Of a DNA stretch of 64,000 nucleotides, positions 41,921 to 50,536 are shown in pieces. Origin of the DNA: an uncultured Christensenellaceae bacterium (GTDB lineage: Bacteria > Bacillota > Clostridia > Christensenellales > UBA3700); contig CALWRI010000008.1 in NCBI GenBank assembly GCA_944383905.1, forward strand, positions 1 through 64,000, given 5' to 3'. The notes under the pieces are model-generated. The model saw only the letters and a program-made list of their open reading frames with translations. It had not been told where the DNA came from and made no database searches. The first letter of the stretch is position 1. Every line of letters starts with the position of its first letter. The translations under genes and the position numbers were made by a program.

Positions 41921-42339
41921 ATTTTAACGCAAAGTAATACTTTTTGCTTCTTGCATTCCGTACTTCTGAAAAGATGTGCTTTTACCGTTGTATACGGATT
42001 TTTCTTTGTGCGAATTGACTGCTTTTGTCAGACAAGTCTTTGACTCGTTGTGCCGAGTGGTTTGTTGCGGGTGCGGGACCTCTCTTCTCTTGTTTTTCTC
42101 TGATCGGGTTTTTATGTGAGTTTTGCTTTCCTTTGTATATTTTGCGTTTGCAGTGCGCTCTGTTTGCGCCCTCTGTCTTCGCGCTTGTAAGAGGTTTGGT
42201 TTTTCGACTGACGCAATCTATTTCGCTTTGAAAATGACTTTTTGACAAAGGTTTTGCCGCTTTGGAGACTTATTGTCTTTATTAAACGCTTGAATATAAA
42301 GCCTATGTGTGATATCTTTTTATCGAAGACGGAGGTAAT

Positions 42340-43209
42340 ATGCAGAAAGAACTTGATGCGGCAAGAGAGATAATCGCCGCGCTAACGGCTAAATACAGGT
42401 TTTACGCGGTCGGAGACGGGCACTCCATTGTCAAGCATATCAAGGGACTCGTTTCCAACAGCAAACCAAATCCGACGAGACAATTCGTTGCCGAAGGGCT
42501 GTGGTTTAACAAGATGATATTGCAGGCGGGAACGCCGTTGCACGCGCTTTTGATATGCCCCGAAAGGATATACACGATCGAGGCGGCGCGACTTGTCGAG
42601 CAGCTTGCCGAGAGGTGCGATCAGCGCTTTACCGTAAGCGAAAAGACGTTTGAAAAGATAAGCGAAAGGGAGAAACCCGACGGGGTAATGAGCATAGCGT
42701 ATCTGACTCTTTGCGAGGTCGGAGACGTCGCTTTCGACGACAAAAGCGTCGTGCTCGTGCTCGACGGCGTGGAGATCCCGGGAAACGTCGGCACGATGAT
42801 AAGGGTCGCGGACGGTGCGGGCGTGGACGCCGTGTTTATCTGCAACAGAAAGGCGCGTATGACTCATCCCAAGCTGCTGCAATCGAGCATGGGGAGCGTG
42901 CTCAATATCCCGATAGTCGAATTTGCGAGCGCGGACGAGTGTTACGAGGCGCTTGCGTCGCGTGGATTTGAGATATATCTCACCGACAGCAGGGCGGAGA
43001 AGAGCTATTACGAATATCCTTACGGCAAGAGGTGCGCGTTCGTAATGGGCAGCGAAAGATACGGGATCTCGAGAGGGTGGTACGAAAAGAACGTAAAGTT
43101 GCTTTCCATACCGATGTTCGGCAAATGCGATTCTCTCAACGTCGGAGTCGCGGCAACCGTGGTGTGTTACGAGGCAAGCCTGAAAAACAAGGGTTACATC
43201 AAGAGATAA
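42340..43209 (+). CDS. SpoU-family (TrmH-like) RNA 2'-O-methyltransferase
   Basis: A 289-residue protein. The C-terminal SPOUT domain has the three family motifs: LDGVEIPGNVGTMIRVADGAG, FVMGSERYGIS and LSIPMFGKCDSLNVGVAATVVCYEA. The N-terminal part is probably a substrate-binding domain. It methylates the 2'-O of a ribose in rRNA or tRNA, and the target cannot be told from sequence. ACGGAGG precedes the ATG. It is the first gene to the right of the gene-free region. Confidence 0.85.
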   Translation: MQKELDAAREIIAALTAKYRFYAVGDGHSIVKHIKGLVSNSKPNPTRQFVAEGLWFNKMILQAGTPLHALLICPERIYTIEAARLVEQLAERCDQRFTVSEKTFEKISEREKPDGVMSIAYLTLCEVGDVAFDDKSVVLVLDGVEIPGNVGTMIRVADGAGVDAVFICNRKARMTHPKLLQSSMGSVLNIPIVEFASADECYEALASRGFEIYLTDSRAEKSYYEYPYGKRCAFVMGSERYGISRGWYEKNVKLLSIPMFGKCDSLNVGVAATVVCYEASLKNKGYIKR

Positions 43210-44095
43210 GGAGAAAAGGCGGCGTAAGGGCGCGAAATCGGCAAAATAAGAGCGCGCGAGGCGGCGGCGCTGGAAAATTCCTGCGGACGAGTCGAAACGC
43301 GGAAATCAACGCAATTTGCGGGCGGAACGGTTTGTTCCGCTCTTTTTTATGCGAAATAAAGCGCGAGACGGCGGAAACGGCATAAAGGCGGGAAACAAAG
43401 AGAAAACGGGCGAAAAAGCCGAAAAGACAGTAAAAAGCGGGCGGAGCGGCGGAATCGGCTAAATCAAAGAAAACAACGGAAAACCGCGTGATTTTCCCTG
43501 AAAAAAGCAAAAGAAGGAGAAAAGGGTGAAAAGAGGCTCGAAAAGCCCGAAACAAAGGACTTTCGGGGGTTTCGAGCGTAAAAAACGAGAAAACGACAGA
43601 AGTAAAGTGAAAAAGGCGAAATCAGGCTTCAGCAAAGGAAAAACCGAGGTTTTGCGAGGATTTAAGCAAGAAGACGCGCAAACCCCCACAAAACAAGCGA
43701 AATGCCCGATAAACAAAGGCATTTTACGTTTTAACGGAAGGAAAGCGGAAAAACTGCAAAAACCGGCAAAAGCCCGATAAATAAAGGGAAAAACGGGGTT
43801 TACAAGGGAAAACCAAGAAAAGATCGCAAAAACCGAGGAAAAAAGGCTGAAACGCTTGAGAACCGCGTTGAACAGCCGAAAACAGGATTTTCCTTTATAA
43901 CACGCGTAATATAATGAGCGACCCGACGAAAACGTCTGAATTTCATGTTTATGTAAAAAACGGTTATTTTCAATGGCGATACAACTTTAAGGAAACGGCA
44001 AATAACCGAAAACAGGTTGACAAAAATGCAAAAAAATAATTTTCGGAATTAGAGATATAAATTCTGAAAGATATTGAAAAAACGGTTTTTAAGGC
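43210..44095. other. Gene-free purine-rich stretch
   Basis: The plus strand is very A/G-rich up to about 43860 and resembles the 38-41.7 kb region in composition. Open frames here are lysine/arginine-rich and unconvincing. AAACCGAGG- and AAAACCG-type words recur, but no clear repeat unit was found. The last 200 bases are AT-rich and run into the end of yabQ. Confidence 0.4.
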
Positions 44096-44461
44096 TTATT
44101 TTAGTATGTGTCTGGCTATAAATCCGTCTTTGTGTGAATCTGAAAACCGCTTTGCCGCTTCTTTTGCCCGAGGAACAAGAGGGATGAGCGCTTTTGAGAT
44201 ACATATAAACAAAACCGTGCCGAAAACTGCTGTCGGGAAGACGAAAAACAGCCTGACTTCGCCTGCGCACATCCGCAGTACGACAAGCCAGAGCAAAGCG
44301 CCGCAACCCGTGGTGACAACAAATTCGGATAGAAACCGGGTGATCGCACGCAATCCGAGAGACGTTTCGACAAATCGAACGACCGCGAGAAGGCACCCCG
44401 CCGCCGCTCCGACGGCGGAAAGCGCGCATATCACCGCAAACTGATTGCCCGCGTCCGTCAT
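44096..44461 (-). CDS. yabQ: Spore cortex biosynthesis protein YabQ
   Basis: A 121-residue protein with four hydrophobic segments and a short basic C-terminus. Its ATG overlaps the yabP stop (AAATGAC), so it is translationally coupled to yabP. YabQ is a membrane protein needed for spore cortex formation. The identification rests on this yabP-yabQ arrangement, length and topology more than on motifs. Confidence 0.7.
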   Translation of the reverse strand: MTDAGNQFAVICALSAVGAAAGCLLAVVRFVETSLGLRAITRFLSEFVVTTGCGALLWLVVLRMCAGEVRLFFVFPTAVFGTVLFICISKALIPLVPRAKEAAKRFSDSHKDGFIARHILK

Positions 44462-44745
44462 TTGAACATCTTTGCAAAGAAACTTTTGGGCGTGAGTTGC
44501 TTGCTTTTCGAGACCGAGAAGATCTTGCCGCCGAGCACGGCTGTGCCTTTTTCTATGTCGATTATGCGCGGGTTGAGACCTTCTCCCTGAACGACGAGCA
44601 CTCCCTCTCCCGCACGGGCGGTAAAAGTCTTGTCCGAAGAGGAGACGATCTCCGTTATGCCCGTAAGAGTGATGCCGTTTTCGAAATCCGTCTGCGCAGA
44701 GACCGCGCTTTGTCTTTTGACTGTTTCGTTGTTTTGCATATTCAC
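44458..44745 (-). CDS. yabP: Sporulation protein YabP
   Basis: A 95-residue protein of the YabP/YqfC family. It shows ITLTGITEIVSSSDKTFTARAGEGVLVVQGEGLNPRIIDIEKGTAVLGGKI, the beta-strand pattern of the family. It acts in the mother cell during sporulation. Its usual neighbours hup, the S4-domain gene yabO and divIC are absent here, so yabPQ is a detached pair. A mother-cell sigma factor promoter would be expected but could not be recognised with confidence. Confidence 0.85.
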   Translation of the reverse strand: MNMQNNETVKRQSAVSAQTDFENGITLTGITEIVSSSDKTFTARAGEGVLVVQGEGLNPRIIDIEKGTAVLGGKIFSVSKSKQLTPKSFFAKMFK

Positions 44746-45013
44746 CTTCCTTGATAGGATATGCGTCTGAAAGCCCGTCTATGACCGCGAGGCTTTTTGG
44801 GTGTTTCTGCGGATTCGGATAAGATCGCAATGACGTGCTGACGTTAAACACGACGAGCAGCAGGCAAATTCGACGTTAGTCTGATTGTCGGAAGTTTGTC
44901 TCGGATACGCGTGCCTGTAAGAAAGATAAAGATTTTGCGAAGACAAGTAAAAAAGTCGGCAGAATAGCCGACATGGAAAATCAATCTGAAATAAAAATAT
45001 CGACTAGAGAAGA
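44746..45013. other. Spacer upstream of yabP
   Basis: This holds the yabP promoter region and the 3' end of the TetR gene unit. No gene or convincing terminator is visible, apart from a short AGTCGGCAGAATAGCCGAC-type hairpin near 44953-44972. Confidence 0.35.
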
Positions 45014-45535
45014 TCAATCGCCCATGCCGGCGAGCGCGATGGAAGAAAACGCTTCGAGGACGTTGCTTTCGTCGTCCGTACAGTCAGACATTATCCAGCG
45101 CAGAGTAATCGCAGAGATCATGCCCGCGTACCCTGCGGCGAGGTAGACGTTTTCGTTTTCTTCCGAAAAAGTCTTGTTCATCGCCGAAGAAACGTAATCC
45201 GTATAAATATATTCGAGGCGCGCTTTGACGAGAAGTTGCAGGCGGTGTTTGTTTTTTCGGATATAGGTCAGCACGCGTTTTATTATGTCGAGGTAATCCT
45301 CTTTGCAGCGGGGGCGGTAGACCTGCTCGCTCGCAAAGTCTGATTTTGCACGGTCGAAAAAGAAGCGGAGCACGTCTTCCTTTGAAGAGAAATATCTGTA
45401 AAAAGTCGCTCTGCCGACCCCTGCTTTTCTTGCGACGTCCGAGACGGTTATCTCATTGTATGGATTATCTTCCATAAGGCGGAAAAGAGCTTCTGTGATG
45501 TAATGCCTAGAATAGTCTCCCGTAGTGTATTGCAT
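45014..45535 (-). CDS. TetR family transcriptional regulator
   Basis: A 173-residue regulator. The N-terminal helix-turn-helix (ITVSDVARKAGVGRATFYRYFSSKEDVLRFFFDRA) is a textbook TetR domain. The C-terminal ligand domain resembles the TetR_C type found in Clostridia. The start is the ATG at 45535, preceded by AAAGGAGG. It is divergent from two membrane-protein genes and is their likely regulator. Confidence 0.88.
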   Translation of the reverse strand: MQYTTGDYSRHYITEALFRLMEDNPYNEITVSDVARKAGVGRATFYRYFSSKEDVLRFFFDRAKSDFASEQVYRPRCKEDYLDIIKRVLTYIRKNKHRLQLLVKARLEYIYTDYVSSAMNKTFSEENENVYLAAGYAGMISAITLRWIMSDCTDDESNVLEAFSSIALAGMGD

Positions 45536-45551
45536 AAGACAAAAACCTCCT

Positions 45552-45595
45552 TTGTGTTTCAAAACGCACGACATTGCGCGGGGTTGTGTTTCAAA
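45552..45595. promoter_or_regulatory. Direct repeats, candidate TetR operator
   Basis: TTGTGTTTCAAA occurs at 45552-45563 and again at 45584-45595, 32 bases (about three helical turns) apart, between the TetR start and the divergent promoter. Confidence 0.45.
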
Positions 45596-45609
45596 GCGTT
45601 TTCGAGCGC

Positions 45610-45638
45610 TTGAAAAAGGAATTTTCGTATACTACAAT
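45610..45638 (+). promoter_or_regulatory. SigA-type promoter of the membrane-protein pair
   Basis: TTGAAA (45610-45615), a 17-base spacer and TACAAT (45633-45638), 71 bases before the first start codon. Confidence 0.65.
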
Positions 45639-45708
45639 ACACTTGTCTCAACGGAAAGTCAAGTCGACGGATTTTTGCGGAGAGGTAATAATTGTAAGGA
45701 GAAAGAAA

Positions 45709-46245
45709 ATGCAAGAAAAAAATTTCGTAACGTACGAATACAAAACCAAATCGGTAAAGAACAGCGAAAAAGCCCGTACCATGGACTTTTACGAGGCTTT
45801 CGGATGGGAGGCGACCGAAGTCGATTCTTCCGTCGGAGGCAACTGTGTTATTACTTTAAGGAGAGACCGCAGGATAGCGCACAGACAAGAGCTTGTCAGG
45901 CTGGAGAAAAAGGCGGAAGAAGAGAGAACATCGCTTGAGTCTCTCGAAAAGAGCAAGACGCTCGGCGCAAATATATTCGCCGGAATATTCGGGGCTTTTT
46001 CCGTACTTGTTTTCGGTGGAGGAATAAGTCTCGTGATGACTTCGACGGGGACGGTCGCGAATATGATAGGAGGTTCGATACTCGGGCTTGTCGGCATTGC
46101 GCTTTGTTGCTTGACCTATCCGATATACAATAAGATGGTGCTCAAAAAGACGAAAGAGGTGATCCCCGCCATAGACAGAGGAGAAGAGGTCCTCGCCAAC
46201 GTACTCGAGCAGGGTAACGGTTTGCTCGAAAACAGAGAGATCTGA
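45709..46245 (+). CDS. Small membrane protein with two helices, unrecognised
   Basis: 178 residues from MQEKNFVTYEYKTKSVK. An N-terminal soluble part (about 85 residues, ending in a charged helix EKKAEEERTSLESLEKSK) leads to two glycine-rich transmembrane segments and a soluble C-terminus. No family recognised. AAGGAGAAAG precedes the ATG. It is divergent from the TetR gene and followed closely by another membrane gene. Confidence 0.65.
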   Translation: MQEKNFVTYEYKTKSVKNSEKARTMDFYEAFGWEATEVDSSVGGNCVITLRRDRRIAHRQELVRLEKKAEEERTSLESLEKSKTLGANIFAGIFGAFSVLVFGGGISLVMTSTGTVANMIGGSILGLVGIALCCLTYPIYNKMVLKKTKEVIPAIDRGEEVLANVLEQGNGLLENREI

Positions 46246-46288
46246 AAAAGACCCGACAATGCCGCGTCGATCGCGGAGGGAGGCGGAT

Positions 46289-46972
46289 ATGACAACGAAA
46301 AAAAGAACAAAAGACAAAGCAGCAGCGAAAATTTACTCCCTTATTTTGAGTGCGGCGACCGTTATCGTGAAATTTGCAGCGGGAGCGGTCACGTCGTCCG
46401 TGTTCGTTGTCGTATCCGCTTTTTATTCGTGCGGAACGGCAATAGCCAAAGCGTTGTGCATCAAAGGAGAAAGAGGCGGGCGAGGAGAAGGAGATTTCAA
46501 CCTCTGTATTGCGTGCGCGGGGGTTATGTTCGCGTCCGCGTTGCTGTATTGCGCGGGCGCTATCAGACAATTCTGGATACCGTCGACGGTATATTTCGGC
46601 AAAATACCCGCGATAGCTATCGCCGCGGTGTCGTTTTGCGATCTCGGAGCGGCGATCGCCGGTATGGTGAAAGAGAGGAAAAGGGGCAGTTGTTTCGTAA
46701 AGGCTCTGAAGAGGATAAATTTTACGGGAGCGCTTGCGGCGATAGTTCTGACACAAACTGCGATTTTGTCTTTTGCCGACAACGGGGCAAACGATCATGC
46801 CAACGCTGTTGCGGGTATAATCGTCAGCGTTGTGATCGTGATTTGCGCCGCGGTAACGCTTGTCGACGCGGTCAGGGGTCGACGTGCCTTTTCAAACAAC
46901 GCGTTGCGGGAGGAAGAAGACGGAGAAGACGCTTTCGAAAACCGGGAAAACACGACAGACGGCGCGCTTTGA
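46289..46972 (+). CDS. Polytopic membrane protein, unrecognised
   Basis: 227 residues from MTTKKRTKDKAAAKIY, with GGAGGCGG upstream. There are five to six hydrophobic segments and an acidic C-terminal tail (REEEDGEDAFENREN). No family recognised. It lies 43 bases after the preceding membrane gene and is probably in the same TetR-controlled unit. Confidence 0.65.
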   Translation: MTTKKRTKDKAAAKIYSLILSAATVIVKFAAGAVTSSVFVVVSAFYSCGTAIAKALCIKGERGGRGEGDFNLCIACAGVMFASALLYCAGAIRQFWIPSTVYFGKIPAIAIAAVSFCDLGAAIAGMVKERKRGSCFVKALKRINFTGALAAIVLTQTAILSFADNGANDHANAVAGIIVSVVIVICAAVTLVDAVRGRRAFSNNALREEEDGEDAFENRENTTDGAL

Positions 46973-47160
46973 GACAGAGTTTTGTCGGCGAAAAGACAAA
47001 ATAAAAAACATTTTATCCTTCGGCTGAAATTTTACAAAAAAACCCTTGAAAAAATGATACGCTTTTTTGAAAAGTGTATTATAATGTCGCGGGAAAGAAA
47101 GATAAGGTATGTATTTCGCGGGGGCGGAATTGTGAGAATAATTGCACAAGGAATTATTCT

Positions 47161-48633
47161 ATGACGAAGGATCTGACGGTAGGGAAACCGTTCAAAAGCA
47201 TTTTGTTCTTTACGTTGCCGATTTTCATAGGCAACGTCTTTCAACAGCTTTACAGCATGATCGACGCGGTCATAGTCGGTCAGACCATTTCGGACGAAGC
47301 GCTCGCCGGCGTCGGCGCAACGGGAGCGATCTCCTTTCTCATCATAGGTTTCGTGCAGGGACTGACGGCGGGATTCGCGGTCAAGACGAGCCAGCTTTAC
47401 GGCGCGCAGGACGAAGAAGGGATAAGGCGCAGCATAGCGAGCTCTATCGCTCTGTCCGCCGTGCTCACGGTGGCGCTTACGTTCGTCAGCGTATTCACGA
47501 CGATGCCGCTTCTCCGACTCATGCAGACGCCCGAAGACATAATCGGATTTTCATACGACTATATAGTCACGATATATTGGGGACTTGCGGCGTCGGTATT
47601 TTACAATCTGGCGTCGAGCGTGCTCCGCGCTCTCGGGGACAGCAAGACGCCTCTCGTGTTCCTGATCGTTGCTGCGCTTCTCAACATCGGGTTCGACTTT
47701 TTGTTCATACTCGGATTCGGCACGGGCGTCGAAGGGGCGGGCTGGGCGACGGTATTGTCGCAGGCGCTTTCCGCGATCGGCTGTTTCGTATATATGTTCG
47801 TGCGTTTCCCCGTATGCAGGGTAAAGGCGAAGCACTTTCTCAACAAACCGCTGTTTTATCTGCAACATCTGGCGATCGGGGTGCCTATGGCGCTTCAGTA
47901 TTCGATCACCGCGATCGGAATGATGGTGCAGCAGACCGCGCTCAACAAGCTGGGCACGCAGGTGGTAACGGCATATACGGCGGCGTCCAAAGTTGACAAT
48001 CTGGCGCAGCAGAGTATGTCTGCGCTGGGTACGGCTGTGGCGACGTACTGCGGACAGAATTACGGCGCGGGCAAATTTCACAGAATACGCAAGGGCGTGA
48101 CGGAGAGCATGATCATGGGCGCGGTATGCGCGGTCGCGAGCCTGGTCTTTGTCGTCGCGTGCGCCAAGCCGCTTACCATGCTGTTCGTGAAGGACGCGTC
48201 CGAGGAGATAATCTCTCTCAGCAAAGAATTTTTGCTCTGGCAGGGAGTGTTTTACGTTGCGCTTGCGGCGATATTCGTATACCGCAACGCGCTTCAGGGC
48301 ATAGGAAGGAGCGCTCTTACTATGCTTGCCGGCGCGACGGAACTTCTGATGAGATCTCTCGCTGCGATATTCCTCGCAAAGTGGTTCGGCTTCACGGGTA
48401 TATGTTTTTCAAGCCCGTCGGCGTGGGTGGGAGCGGACGTCTTCCTTCTGATAGCTTATTTCGTGATAATGCACAGGGTGATAAAAAAGGCAATGCGTTC
48501 GGGTTCCGACAATCCGATCAAGCTGGTCTACGAGAAGAAGGGAGTGCCCAACGACGGCAAAGTGACGCCCGTGGCGGACGAGGAGGTCTCCGCGGCTGCG
48601 GAAAGGATGACTACGGAAAGAGTCGCGCAGTGA
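47161..48633 (+). CDS. MATE family efflux transporter
   Basis: A 490-residue exporter with about twelve helices in two related halves, using Na+ or H+ gradients to expel drugs or metabolites. LPIFIGNVFQQLYSMIDAVIVGQTISDEALAGVGATGAISFLIIGF is the typical first MATE repeat, and QYSITAIGMMVQQTALNKLG begins the second half. The start is the ATG at 47161, with AAGGA upstream. The substrate is unknown. Confidence 0.9.
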   Translation: MTKDLTVGKPFKSILFFTLPIFIGNVFQQLYSMIDAVIVGQTISDEALAGVGATGAISFLIIGFVQGLTAGFAVKTSQLYGAQDEEGIRRSIASSIALSAVLTVALTFVSVFTTMPLLRLMQTPEDIIGFSYDYIVTIYWGLAASVFYNLASSVLRALGDSKTPLVFLIVAALLNIGFDFLFILGFGTGVEGAGWATVLSQALSAIGCFVYMFVRFPVCRVKAKHFLNKPLFYLQHLAIGVPMALQYSITAIGMMVQQTALNKLGTQVVTAYTAASKVDNLAQQSMSALGTAVATYCGQNYGAGKFHRIRKGVTESMIMGAVCAVASLVFVVACAKPLTMLFVKDASEEIISLSKEFLLWQGVFYVALAAIFVYRNALQGIGRSALTMLAGATELLMRSLAAIFLAKWFGFTGICFSSPSAWVGADVFLLIAYFVIMHRVIKKAMRSGSDNPIKLVYEKKGVPNDGKVTPVADEEVSAAAERMTTERVAQ

Positions 48634-48652
48634 CCGCGGACAGAGGAGAAGA

Positions 48653-48680
48653 AAGCCGTTCCTTCGGGAGCGGCTTTTTT
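48653..48680 (+). terminator. Intrinsic terminator of the MATE gene
   Basis: AAGCCG(T)TCC and GGAGCGGCTT arms around TTCG, followed by T. Confidence 0.8.
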
Positions 48681-48835
48681 GCGTTGAAAGCAACAAGAAA
48701 GAAGAAGCGGCAGCGGCGCGGTCGCGGGGGTTTCTTAAACAGAAGGGCGGAAACACCGTCGGAAACAGGATAAGGGAAAGCGGCGCCGTATCTTTTTTTG
48801 CTTTTGCAAATAAGAAATCGGGTTTTCCGGACGGG

Positions 48836-50185
48836 TCAGCGGTCTTTGCGGGGGTCGGAGATGCGTCGCGCGACGGAGATCAGAGAAAGCGCGGGGTCGG
48901 AGCTGTCGAGACCGTAATGCCAGAAGGTCACGCCGGCAAGTCCCGCGTCGAGGGCGAGCGCGGTCTTGTCCGCGACGAGCTGTCGCCCGTTGAAGAAACA
49001 GGGTTTGAGCTGTCCGTCGCAATCCGCATACGAAATATTACAGAAAAAGGGGATAGAGTCGGCGTGGTCGGCGTATACGGGGGTATACTGCGAGCCGTCG
49101 GTCGGCTTTGCGTATAGCGGGATCCCGAGGATTATTTTGCCGAAAGGAACGCCTTCTTTTTTCAGATGTTTCAGCTGTGAATAAGCCGTGTAAAAAGTGG
49201 AATGGCACCCTCGTTTATCCGGTTCGTCGTAAGACATAAGGATTATTCTGTCAAAGGGCGCGAGCCTCTTTGCGCCGAGGCGTTTCTCATCCACGCACCA
49301 CGCGCTGACCGCGGCGGACAGGCAGACGTATGGGGGGAGACAGGTTTTCAGATAGGCGCTAAAGTCGGCAAAGAGAGAATAGTCGGTCGGGGTCAACGGG
49401 TATTCGTAATCGAAAGAGATCCCGTCGAGAGCGTATTTTTCGACGAAAGAGAGCAGCTCTGCAGCGAGTTTTTCGCGCTTGGAAAAGGCGGAAGAGAGGC
49501 GTTGTTGCATCGTTAGGCCGTCGTCGAACTCTCTGTCTCCGAGCACGGTCGCGAATACTTTGGCGGCGGGGCAGGCGGAACGGACGTTTTTTACACAGGC
49601 GGACAGCACGTCTTCTCCGTCTATCCTTTGCCCGTCGAGGTAATAGTCGGGCAGGCGCACCCGCGCGTCCTTGTCGATATATGCGCTGTACACGACGTCG
49701 AACGCGTCGCAGTCGGTCGGCGGGTTTGAGGGAAAAGAGTAAGCGTATTTTGCGGTGACGTAAGAGGAGACCGAAAAAGAGCGGTCGTCTGCGGGAACGT
49801 AATACGCCTCCGCTTCAAAGATCTTCGGGTCGTTTTCCGCGTTTACGGAAAGGACGAGCTTATCCGTAGTCACGGCGGGAAAAGAGCAGTATCTGTACCC
49901 GCCTATGAAATCGTTGCCGTAAAAAGGAGAAGGGGAGGACGGGAGACTTATCGTGAAAGAGAAAGTCTCGTCGGTGCGGGCTTTGAGGACGAGTCTGTTG
50001 AAAGTCGCCGTCTTTTTGAGGTCGATCAGGACGGCGCCGTCTTCAAAAGAGGAGATCTTCGCGTCTTTCGCCAGGTTGTCGTATCTCGACGTTATTTCTG
50101 AAAAAGTTTCGTCGACTGCGCGGCACGAACACAGCAGGAAGCATAAAGACAGTGCGACAACAACCGTGACAACTGTTTTTTTCAT
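48836..50185 (-). CDS. GH18-family lipoprotein (chitinase/SleL-like)
   Basis: A 449-residue lipoprotein with a signal peptide ending LLCSC (lipid cysteine about residue 21). The N-terminal third is a beta-rich region. The C-terminal part is a glycoside hydrolase 18 barrel with the catalytic motif DGISFDYE (254-261, acid E261), then IILMSYDEPD and a late GVTFWHYGLD strand. Family members cleave chitin-like or peptidoglycan GlcNAc linkages. In spore formers SleL/YaaH-type GH18 enzymes act on cortex, but there is no LysM domain here. The frame is open far upstream antisense to ktrB, but translation should start at 50185. No clear ribosome site. Confidence 0.8.
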   Translation of the reverse strand: MKKTVVTVVVALSLCFLLCSCRAVDETFSEITSRYDNLAKDAKISSFEDGAVLIDLKKTATFNRLVLKARTDETFSFTISLPSSPSPFYGNDFIGGYRYCSFPAVTTDKLVLSVNAENDPKIFEAEAYYVPADDRSFSVSSYVTAKYAYSFPSNPPTDCDAFDVVYSAYIDKDARVRLPDYYLDGQRIDGEDVLSACVKNVRSACPAAKVFATVLGDREFDDGLTMQQRLSSAFSKREKLAAELLSFVEKYALDGISFDYEYPLTPTDYSLFADFSAYLKTCLPPYVCLSAAVSAWCVDEKRLGAKRLAPFDRIILMSYDEPDKRGCHSTFYTAYSQLKHLKKEGVPFGKIILGIPLYAKPTDGSQYTPVYADHADSIPFFCNISYADCDGQLKPCFFNGRQLVADKTALALDAGLAGVTFWHYGLDSSDPALSLISVARRISDPRKDR

Positions 50186-50442
50186 AATAATATTGTGCGT
50201 TGCTCTGCGGGAATAATACAAAAAAAGGAAATACGGGGAAAAGGCTTTGTGTTTTTGGCAAAAAAACCGCAAAAACGGTTTTCGCGTCGGAAATTCGACG
50301 GGAGAGCGAAAGGATGCGCGCTTGCTTTCTCCCGTCGTTGAAAAGCGCGGAAAACTCAATACTTGTCGGCAAAAAAGAGACGAAAAAGAAAAGAAAAACA
50401 GTCTCCCGAAAGGGTTGAGGAAACGCCTTGAGACAAAAAAAG

Positions 50443-50471
50443 TTTGCAAAGCACGGATTTTATAGTATAAT
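50443..50471 (+). promoter_or_regulatory. Promoter of ktrBA
   Basis: TTTGCA (50443-50448), a 17-base spacer and TATAAT (50466-50471). Confidence 0.6.
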
Positions 50472-50486
50472 AGTATCGATCCGTCT

Positions 50487-50500
50487 GCGCATATATGCGC
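50487..50500. promoter_or_regulatory. Perfect palindrome in the ktrB leader
   Basis: GCGCATATATGCGC, a 14-base perfect palindrome about 16 bases after the -10 box, a position typical for a repressor operator. Confidence 0.45.
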
Positions 50501-50536
50501 GGGAGAAAGGAGTGTTTTCGGTAAAGGCTGAAAGGT

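Larger units (their letters stand above)
37689..42339. other. 4.6-kb gene-free region: candidate origin/centromere
   Basis: No open frame here looks like a gene. Those present are short, compositionally odd and mostly antisense to an A/G-rich strand. From about 38150 to 41750 the plus strand is strongly purine-rich. A very AT-rich segment follows (about 41750-41950), then a T-rich one up to the methyltransferase gene at 42340. Embedded are DnaA-box-like sites (38104, 39284) and parS-like sites (39253, 40232, and a degenerate group at 41.69-41.92 kb). The left edge adjoins the strand-asymmetry switch. A very long structured RNA is an alternative, but I saw no recurring hairpin pattern. Confidence 0.6.
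50186..50536. other. Spacer between the GH18 gene and ktrB
   Basis: Purine-rich on the plus strand. Apart from the ktrB promoter and the palindrome at its right end, nothing is visible. Confidence 0.4.

Noticed and set aside
42025..42231. 68-residue hydrophobic frame before the methyltransferase gene
   Set aside because: It would need a TTG start without a ribosome site, in T-rich DNA that makes phenylalanine and leucine by chance.
43526..43780. Plus-strand lysine-rich frame of 84 residues
   Set aside because: Composition follows the A/G-rich DNA; no ribosome site, no family.
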